DNA of 5,024 nucleotides, from contig CAMWUM010000167.1 in assembly GCA_947177435.1 (NCBI GenBank), positions 1-5,024 of the forward strand, given 5' to 3'. Both the position numbers and the translations under genes were made by a program. Of the stretch, positions 1-5,024 are shown piece after piece (position 1 is the stretch's first letter; each line of letters opens with the position of its first letter). This DNA comes from an uncultured Muribaculaceae bacterium. Its GTDB lineage: Bacteria; Bacteroidota; Bacteroidia; Bacteroidales; Muribaculaceae. A model generated the notes under the pieces. The model saw nothing but the letters and a program-made list of their open reading frames with translations, ran no database searches and was not told the DNA's origin.

Positions 1-23
1 ACGGGGGAAATCGCCGGTATTAT

Positions 24-1265
24 ATGTTTTTGGTGCTGCTTCTGTGCTTCGCTTTGGCGAGGGGCCAGAGGGTGGTGGTGACAGATGCGGCTACGCGGAT
101 GACGCTGCCGGGCGCCGCCGTCTTTGATGCTAATGGACAGTTTCTTTGCACCAGCAATGTCAACGGCGCTTTTAGTGGCAATCGTTATCCCCTTACCATC
201 CGTTACATAGGTTATGAAGAAAAGACGGTGACTGAACCTGTCGATACTATTTTTCTGTGCGAAAGCAATATCGTGCTGCCTGACGTGACGGTGGAGGCAA
301 AAAAGCAGATTGTTCTGCACATGACGGCCTACGTGCGTGAATATTCGACGTTGTCAACATATTCCGACACGGTGTTTCTGTTTCGTGAGAAATTGGTTGA
401 CTTCATGCTGCCCAATCCCGGCACAAAGTTTGACGGCTGGAGCCTGCCGCGTGTGCTCACATCTCAATCGTATTACCGTTTTACCAACTCGAGCGGACTC
501 GACAGCGTGAGCAATAGGTACAACAACTATTTCTCTTGGGCCGATTGGATGGGCATTGTGCCCGAGCAAAAACTTCCGCCCAGGTTGGCGGTGTCTACTA
601 CCGACACCTTACGCGGCAAGTACAGTCCTGCTGAGATATGGATGAAGAATGACAACAAACTGACCGTCAACGTCGATGTGCTGGCCGACACGACCGGGCG
701 CAAGTGGGTGCCCAATCTTAGCTACTTAATGCGTAACCACAGCGTTGATTTCGAGCAGTTCAAGTTGAAATTCGACTATTCGGTTGAGCCCACGCCAATG
801 GGCCTGAACGGCTATTCGTTCAGCATCGAGTCGCGAGGCCGCGCCAGGGATATGTTCCGGTTCAATCGTTCGGAGGAGCCATTCTTCGTTACTTCTTACG
901 CCGAAATCTATGTGCTCGACCGCGAGTTCATCACCGTCAAGGAGGCCAAGAAGAGGGGCAAGATTGACCTTGGAGAGTTGGCCATAATCCGTTCGCCCAA
1001 TGCTCCCGACCTCACACCCGACGTATTGGGGCTAATGGCACGCGTCGACGCCATCGACCACGACGGGGCTCGCATGGCCACGGTGACGATTGATACCAAC
1101 AACTTCAACCCGCAGGGGCCTCCGCCTAACATGGCCGAGCGAGCCTGGTCGATGATCAAGGGCATGCTGGGCATCAGCCGTTACAAGGCCAACCGCAGGC
1201 AGAATAAGCAGTGGAAAGAATTCCGCGACGCGCAGCGCGAGCGCAACCAAGAGAATGAAGACTAA
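24..1265 (+). CDS. Exported protein of unknown function with N-terminal carboxypeptidase-D regulatory-like domain
   Basis: The function is unknown. Counting from the ATG at 24, residues 1-15 are a hydrophobic signal sequence (MFLVLLLCFALARGQ), with a plausible signal peptidase I site after A-R-G and before Q15. Residues of about 16-80 resemble a carboxypeptidase-D regulatory-like beta-sandwich (TRMTLPGAAVFDANG, then NGAFSG and RYIGYEEKTV), a fold common at the start of Bacteroidota envelope proteins. A short linker (LPDVTVEAKKQ, 85-95) leads into a region of about 300 residues that I cannot assign to a named domain. It begins with YVREYSTLSTYSDTVFLFREK (about 103-123). The last 45 residues are charged and probably helical. 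There is no TonB-dependent receptor barrel or peptidase active site, so the protein is probably periplasmic or envelope-associated. C8 is not in a canonical lipobox because L, not G/A/S, precedes it. The reading frame stays open from base 3 to the ATG and encodes GGNRRYY, so the true start may lie upstream of the window. The gene ends convergently on the CvfB-like gene, overlapping it by 4 bases. Confidence 0.85.
   Translation: MFLVLLLCFALARGQRVVVTDAATRMTLPGAAVFDANGQFLCTSNVNGAFSGNRYPLTIRYIGYEEKTVTEPVDTIFLCESNIVLPDVTVEAKKQIVLHMTAYVREYSTLSTYSDTVFLFREKLVDFMLPNPGTKFDGWSLPRVLTSQSYYRFTNSSGLDSVSNRYNNYFSWADWMGIVPEQKLPPRLAVSTTDTLRGKYSPAEIWMKNDNKLTVNVDVLADTTGRKWVPNLSYLMRNHSVDFEQFKLKFDYSVEPTPMGLNGYSFSIESRGRARDMFRFNRSEEPFFVTSYAEIYVLDREFITVKEAKKRGKIDLGELAIIRSPNAPDLTPDVLGLMARVDAIDHDGARMATVTIDTNNFNPQGPPPNMAERAWSMIKGMLGISRYKANRRQNKQWKEFRDAQRERNQENED
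1262..1265. other. Convergent overlapping stop codons
   Basis: The bases CTAA contain the stops of two opposing genes. TAA at 1263-1265 ends the rightward exported-protein gene, and the reverse complement of CTA at 1262-1264 (TAG) ends the leftward CvfB-like gene. There is no space for an intergenic terminator. The only hairpin potential seen here is weak: AAGA at 1258-1261 can pair with TCTT at 1267-1270, with no U-tract. Each transcript must therefore end inside, or run antisense to, the other gene. Confidence 0.9.
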
Positions 1266-2095
1266 ATCTTGACGATTCCGTCGGCGCTCAGTGCTATCTT
1301 GCGCTCCTTGTAGAGTTTGCCAACAGCCTTTTTGAAGTCGCGCTTAGAGCATTGCAGAGCCTGCTGTATCTCCTCGGGCGATGACTTGTCGGTCAGCGGC
1401 AGTCGTCCGCCGTTCTTTTCGAGCGCGTCCATTATCACGTCCGACAGGTCGGCGGTGCGGGCTCGAGCACGGTCCGTGACGCGCAGGTCGAGTTTGCCGT
1501 CCTGGCGAATGTTCTTGACATAGGCGGTGATTGTCTGCTCGAGCGCAAGGGGCTGGAAGACTTCGTTGTCGTAAATCATGCCCCAGTGCAGGTTGTCGAC
1601 TATGCATTTGTAGCCGATGGGTGTGTGCTGCACTAAGAGCGCCTGAGCCTTTTGGCCGGGGCGGTAGTGTGGCCAGACGTTTCCGACAAACTTCTCAAAC
1701 TTGGCTGAAGCGACAACTCGTTTGGTGGTGTCGTCGAGGTAAACGTACACGAGGTAGATGCCGCCCTCGACCATCTTCTGACGCTGCTCGCTGAATGGCA
1801 CAAGCAGTTGCTTGGCCTGCAAACCCCAGTCGAGGAATGCACCAACCTTGGTCACCTCTGCTACTTGCAGGTAAGCGAACTCGCCCACCACGGCAAATGG
1901 CCTCTCGGTGGTGGCCACGAGCCGGTCCTCCGAGTCGGTGTAGACGAACACGTCCACCTCGTCGCCGGGCTTGAGTTCATCTTCGATATATTTTCCGGGC
2001 ATAAGTATTTCTTTGCCGTCGCCGGCATCGAGGTATGCGCCGAAGTCAACCATGCGGTTGGCTTTGAGTCTGTTGTATTGTCCTATTTTGAGCAT
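1262..2095 (-). CDS. cvfB: CvfB-family S1 RNA-binding protein with C-terminal winged helix
   Basis: A cytoplasmic RNA-binding protein of the CvfB/YitL family. The founding member, Staphylococcus aureus CvfB, influences virulence gene expression; the role in Bacteroidota is not established. The 277 residues match the usual family length and layout. The first S1-like barrel is about residues 1-65 (GQYNRLKANRMVDFGAYLD, LKPGDEVDVFVYTDSEDR). The second is about 70-132 (AEVTKVGAFLDWGLQAKQLLVPFSEQ). A third S1-like region is about 146-207 (PGQKAQALLV, QTITAYVKNIRQDGKLDLRV). The C-terminal winged helix is about 215-275 (ALEKNGGRLPLTDKSSPEEIQQAL, then CSKRDFKKAVGKLYKERKIAL). The ATG at 2093-2095 starts 13 bases inside the end of the FAD protein gene. 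No Shine-Dalgarno sequence is visible (the upstream mRNA reads TAAATCCCCCCAATT), so reinitiation by ribosomes finishing the upstream gene is plausible. The family assignment is firm; the gene symbol is given by family membership, not by demonstrated orthology. Confidence 0.93.
   Translation of the reverse strand: MLKIGQYNRLKANRMVDFGAYLDAGDGKEILMPGKYIEDELKPGDEVDVFVYTDSEDRLVATTERPFAVVGEFAYLQVAEVTKVGAFLDWGLQAKQLLVPFSEQRQKMVEGGIYLVYVYLDDTTKRVVASAKFEKFVGNVWPHYRPGQKAQALLVQHTPIGYKCIVDNLHWGMIYDNEVFQPLALEQTITAYVKNIRQDGKLDLRVTDRARARTADLSDVIMDALEKNGGRLPLTDKSSPEEIQQALQCSKRDFKKAVGKLYKERKIALSADGIVKI
2083..2095 (-). other. 13-base gene overlap, FAD protein stop / CvfB start
   Basis: The FAD protein gene ends with TAG (reverse complement of 2083-2085). 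The CvfB-like gene begins with ATG (reverse complement of 2093-2095) in a different frame. The start lies upstream of the stop on the mRNA, the usual arrangement for translational coupling within an operon. Confidence 0.85.
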
Positions 2096-3666
2096 AATTG
2101 GGGGGATTTATCGGGATTGATTGCGGAGGCCAGGGCTTCGGCGCAGCGCTCGCCGTCGATTGCCGCGCTGACGATGCCGCCGGCGTATCCCGCTCCTTCG
2201 CCGCAGGGATAAAGGCCGGAGATGGTGACGTGCTCGAGCGTGTCGGGGCGGCGTGTGATGCGCACGGGCGATGACGTGCGGGTCTCGTCGCCTACCACGA
2301 TGGCCTCGGGACTGAGGTAGCCCCGGTACTTCTTGCCAAACTCTTTCAGGGCCACTTGCAGGCGCTTGGCCACGCCCATCGGCAGGAGTTTCTCCACGCG
2401 GGCCGGGTGGATTCCGGCAGTATACGACGAGCGGGGTAGGGAGGCCGACTCCTTGCCCTCGGCAAAATCGGTCATGCGCTGTGCGGGAGCAGAGAGGTTG
2501 TCGCCGCCGTCGCGGTAGAATCGCTCCTCGATGCCCTTTTGGTACTGCATCATCTTCAGTGGATTGTCGCCAGGCAAGTCCTCGGGGAGGATTTCAACCA
2601 CCATGCCGGAGTTTGCCCATTGCGTGCCTCGGTTGGAGGGTGACATGCCGTTGACAACCAACTGTCCCGGCTGGCTGGCGGCGGGGATGATGTAGCCGCC
2701 CGGGCACATGCAGAACGAATACACCGCCCTGTCGTCAACTCGTGTCAGCAGCGAGTACTCGGCCGGCGGCAGGTATTTGCCTCGGCCCGATGGCGAGTGG
2801 TAAAATATCTTGTCGATGAGGGCCTGGGGATGCTCCACGCGCACGCCCACGGCTATGCCCTTCGGCTCCATGGCCACGCCGTCGGCAGCCAGGCGCTCGT
2901 ACACGTCGCGGGCAGAATGGCCTGTGGCAAGAATGACGCTGCCGTGGTACTCAGTGCCGTCGGCGGTGATGGCGCCCACAACCTTGCCGTCCTTGATGTC
3001 GAGGCGGTCTACGCGGCAACCGAACTTCACCTCGCCGCCACAGGCAATAATCGTCTCGCGCATGGCGCGGATGATGGCCGGCAACTTGTCGCTGCCGATG
3101 TGCGGGTGAGCGTCGACCAGGATGTTGCGGTCAGCGCCATGCTGACACAGCACGGACAGTATCTTCTCAATCGACCCGCGCTTCTTGCTGCGGGTGTAAA
3201 GCTTGCCGTCGGAAAACGCGCCGGCTCCGCCTTCGCCAAAGCAATAGTTGGAGTCGGGGTCTACGACTCCGTCGCGACTGATGGCGGCCAGGTCGGTGCG
3301 TCGGCTGTCCACGTCCTTACCCCTCTCGAGCACTATGGGTCGCACGCCGAGTTCTATCAGGCGCAGTGCGGCGAACAGGCCTGCCGGGCCGGCGCCCACC
3401 ACCACTGCTTGCGGGGCATCGGCGGACAGCGGCTTGTAGTCGATGGGCGTAAAGTCGGTAACGGACTCGTCTATTTCGTCGAGGTGGACGGTGACGGTGA
3501 GGTTGACCATCACCTGGCGCTGCCGCGCGTCGATGGAGCGGCGGTTGATGTCGACGCGCTTGATGCGGTTGACGTCAATGTCGGTCTGGGTAGACAGGGC
3601 GATGCGCAGGCGCAAGGGGTCTGCTGCGACCTCGGGCTTGAGGCGGAGCTGTATTTGTTGTGTCAT
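2083..3666 (-). CDS. NAD(P)/FAD-dependent oxidoreductase, COG2509-type uncharacterised FAD dehydrogenase
   Basis: A predicted cytoplasmic flavoprotein of 527 residues; substrate and reaction are unknown. Residues of about 1-80 form an N-terminal extension with alternating beta strands (QIQLRLKPEV, then IDARQRQVMVNLTVTVHLDE). The Rossmann FAD-binding segment follows with AVVVGAGPAGLFAALRLIE (GxGxxG at 91-96) and the acidic end of its second strand, VLERG (112-116). Next is the conserved block YCFGEGGAGAFSDGKLYTR (141-159). A second dinucleotide-fold motif, VILATGHSARD, lies at 244-254. CMCPGGYIIPAAS is at 319-331, with cysteines at 319 and 321. The C-terminal FAD contact region is GLYPCGEGAGYAGGIVSAAI (484-503). 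Length and motif order match the COG2509 family, so the gene appears intact. The ATG at 3664-3666 shares one base with the MATE stop, which supports this start. The 3' end overlaps the CvfB-like gene by 13 bases. Sampled stretches reach about 63-70 % GC, which produces long open frames on the opposite strand that are not genes. Confidence 0.93.
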   Translation of the reverse strand: MTQQIQLRLKPEVAADPLRLRIALSTQTDIDVNRIKRVDINRRSIDARQRQVMVNLTVTVHLDEIDESVTDFTPIDYKPLSADAPQAVVVGAGPAGLFAALRLIELGVRPIVLERGKDVDSRRTDLAAISRDGVVDPDSNYCFGEGGAGAFSDGKLYTRSKKRGSIEKILSVLCQHGADRNILVDAHPHIGSDKLPAIIRAMRETIIACGGEVKFGCRVDRLDIKDGKVVGAITADGTEYHGSVILATGHSARDVYERLAADGVAMEPKGIAVGVRVEHPQALIDKIFYHSPSGRGKYLPPAEYSLLTRVDDRAVYSFCMCPGGYIIPAASQPGQLVVNGMSPSNRGTQWANSGMVVEILPEDLPGDNPLKMMQYQKGIEERFYRDGGDNLSAPAQRMTDFAEGKESASLPRSSYTAGIHPARVEKLLPMGVAKRLQVALKEFGKKYRGYLSPEAIVVGDETRTSSPVRITRRPDTLEHVTISGLYPCGEGAGYAGGIVSAAIDGERCAEALASAINPDKSPQLCSK

Positions 3667-3668
3667 TA
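3664..3668 (-). other. TAATG stop/start junction, MATE transporter to FAD protein
   Basis: Read on the minus strand, these five bases are TAATG. TAA ends the MATE gene and ATG begins the FAD protein gene, with one base shared. This is a classic termination-reinitiation junction. It argues strongly that the two genes are co-transcribed and that the ATG at 3666 is the correct start of the FAD protein. Confidence 0.9.
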
Positions 3669-5024
3669 TGTCGTGGGATTTGTTTTAGCGAGGTGGCGTT
3701 TGTTGTAACGGCGCGTGCTGATGATGACCACAACCAAGGCCAGCACGAATGCCAGGAAGTCGCTGCCGCCCATGCTGGCCCATACGCCGTCGAGGCCGAA
3801 GTGGCCGGGCAGGAATGCGAGCAGTGGCACAAGGAAGATAAGCTGGCGGGTGAGCGAGAGAAAAATCGACATCTTGGGCTTGCCGATTGACTGGAAATAG
3901 TTTTGGATCACTATCTGCGAACCTACCACGGGGAACACCATAAAGTAGATGCGGAAGCCTCGGCGGGCTATCGCGATCATCTCAGGGTCAGTGGTGAACA
4001 TGGCAGAAAGCTCATCAGGCAGCATCTCGGTAAGCACCCAGCCTACAATGGTGATTGCCGTGGCAATCCAGATGCCGATGTACAGTGTCTTTTTCACTCG
4101 TGGCCAGTTGTCGGCGCCGAAGTTGAAGCCAAGGATTGGCTGCATACCCTGCGTCACGCCAAACACTATCATCACGAAGAACATAGTGGTGCGGTTGAGT
4201 ATGCCATACGAGCCGATGGCTATGTCGCCCAGGGCTCCGGCGCAGTCGAGGATTGACTTGTTGATAAATACCACCACGAAGCATGCGCAGGCGTTCATAA
4301 GGAACGGTGACAGGCCGATGGCGTAGATGCGCTTGACCACCTGCTTGTTGAAGAACCGCTGCTTGAAGTCGAAGTGCACGTAGCTTTTTTTCGACATAAA
4401 GTGGCGGAGCACCCACAGGAATGCCGCGAACTGTCCACATACCGTGGCGAGGGCAGCGCCTGAGATGCCCCAGCGCAGGGTGAAAATGAAGATGGGCGCC
4501 AGTATGATATTGACCACCACCGACAGCAGGGCCGAGAACATAGCCTGCTTGGGGTAGCCCGTGGCGCGCATCACGTTGTTCAGTCCTATGAATACGTATG
4601 AGATCGGCGTGCCCAAGAGTATGATGGCCATGAACTCACGGGCGTAGGGGAGGGTGGCCTCGGTAGCGCCGAAGAGCGTGAGTATCTCGTCCATAAACAA
4701 GAACGTCAGACCACCGAATACGATCGAGTGAATGAGGCAGAGCACCATCACGGTGTTAACCGTCTCGGTGGCTTTGCCATTGTTGTTTTGGCCCAGGAAG
4801 ATAGAACTGATGGTGGCGCCGCCCACGGCGATGAGCGTACAGAAGCCGATGACCAAGTTCATCAGCGGAAAGGTGATGGCCAGACCGGAAATTGCCATCG
4901 GGCCGACGCCCTGGCCTATGAATATACTGTCGACGATATTGTAGACCGAGGTGGCCACGCTGGCGATGATTGCGGGCACGGAATATTGCACAAGCAATTT
5001 TCCAATTGACTGAGTACCAAGGTC
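3666..5024 (-). CDS. MATE-family efflux transporter, MepA-like (5' end beyond window)
   Basis: An inner-membrane multidrug and toxin extrusion transporter, expected to export cationic drugs or metabolites using a Na+ or H+ gradient; the real substrate cannot be read from the sequence. The frame is open to the right edge. It reads DLGTQSIGKLLVQYSVPAII from base 5024, a typical MATE N-terminus, so the start codon lies beyond the window. A TTG at 4995-4997 is not a credible start because it falls within the conserved GKLLVQYSVP segment. The visible 452 residues contain about twelve hydrophobic segments, at roughly 16-36, 47-67, 92-112, 129-149, 164-184, 190-209, 231-254, 271-292, 313-334, 359-379, 388-406 and 418-436. 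Family signatures include VDSIFIGQGVG (31-41), RATGYPK (153-159), FGVTQGMQPILGFNFGA (288-304) and SIGKPK (379-384). The C-terminus is basic (STRRYNKRHLAK). Only about 5-15 N-terminal residues are probably missing. This is the most upstream gene visible in the leftward operon. Confidence 0.95.
   Translation of the reverse strand, partial: DLGTQSIGKLLVQYSVPAIIASVATSVYNIVDSIFIGQGVGPMAISGLAITFPLMNLVIGFCTLIAVGGATISSIFLGQNNNGKATETVNTVMVLCLIHSIVFGGLTFLFMDEILTLFGATEATLPYAREFMAIILLGTPISYVFIGLNNVMRATGYPKQAMFSALLSVVVNIILAPIFIFTLRWGISGAALATVCGQFAAFLWVLRHFMSKKSYVHFDFKQRFFNKQVVKRIYAIGLSPFLMNACACFVVVFINKSILDCAGALGDIAIGSYGILNRTTMFFVMIVFGVTQGMQPILGFNFGADNWPRVKKTLYIGIWIATAITIVGWVLTEMLPDELSAMFTTDPEMIAIARRGFRIYFMVFPVVGSQIVIQNYFQSIGKPKMSIFLSLTRQLIFLVPLLAFLPGHFGLDGVWASMGGSDFLAFVLALVVVIISTRRYNKRHLAKTNPTT

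Noticed and set aside
4..10. GGGGGAA near the left edge as a Shine-Dalgarno sequence for the ATG at 24.
   Set aside because: It lies 13 bases or more from the ATG and resembles a run of G rather than AGGAGG. Members of this phylum rarely rely on such sites, and the bases may themselves be coding.
36..50. Lipoprotein signal at C8 of the exported protein (VLLLC).
   Set aside because: The residue before the cysteine is leucine rather than G, A or S, and the hydrophobic stretch continues after it. A signal peptidase I site before Q15 fits better.
1258..1282. Possible bidirectional terminator at the convergent junction, from AAGA/TCTT and GACG/CGTC pairings.
   Set aside because: The stems are only four base pairs and no T-tract follows on either strand. 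The pairings are no better than expected by chance.
1808..2212. Open frame of 134 codons on the plus strand spanning the CvfB/FAD junction.
   Set aside because: It is antisense to two well-supported genes, has no recognisable domain, and crosses their boundary without a promoter or ribosome-binding signal.
2797..3708. Open frame of 303 codons on the plus strand, antisense to the FAD oxidoreductase gene.
   Set aside because: It lies opposite a clearly real, motif-complete flavoprotein gene. Its translation is a low-information mix rich in A, V, G, H and D with no recognisable domain, as expected from the complement of a GC-rich coding sequence.
4015..4440. Second minus-strand open frame of 141 codons inside the MATE gene.
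   Set aside because: It is an alternate-frame shadow of the transporter, without the hydrophobic segments or motifs of a real protein; the MATE frame is intact throughout.

Overview
The window is almost entirely protein-coding. One gene runs rightward (bases 24-1265), and three tightly packed genes run leftward from the right edge of the window to base 1262. I see no RNA gene, mobile element, CRISPR array or notable repeat. The only non-coding DNA is, at most, the first 23 bases, and these may also be coding.

The content suggests a member of the Bacteroidota, probably the Bacteroidales (Bacteroides/Prevotella/Muribaculaceae-like). The rightward gene encodes an exported protein with a carboxypeptidase-D regulatory-like domain directly after the signal peptide, an arrangement typical of that phylum. 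The starts whose upstream sequence is visible have no clear Shine-Dalgarno sequence, which is also usual there. The other three proteins fit the same assignment, but their families are broadly distributed. Sampled 60-base stretches range from about 43-45 % GC in the first third of gene 1 to about 63-70 % in the oxidoreductase gene, so I do not assign a genus.

Layout: (1) 24-1265 (+), exported protein of unknown function. (2) 1262-2095 (-), CvfB-type RNA-binding protein with S1-like domains and a C-terminal winged helix. (3) 2083-3666 (-), large FAD-dependent oxidoreductase of the COG2509 type. (4) 3666-5024 (-), MATE-family efflux transporter whose 5' end lies beyond the window.

The three leftward genes look like one transcription unit, in the order MATE, FAD protein, CvfB. 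The first pair shares one base in a TAATG stop/start and the second pair overlaps by 13 bases, so translational coupling is likely. The promoter must lie to the right of the window. The operon meets the rightward gene tail to tail, and the two stop codons physically overlap (CTAA at 1262-1265). No intergenic terminator is therefore possible between them. The proteins do not form a recognisable pathway; the shared operon may reflect co-expression of housekeeping or stress functions. I found no convincing evidence of a new biological system here. The most useful corrections are the incomplete ends of the first and last genes.
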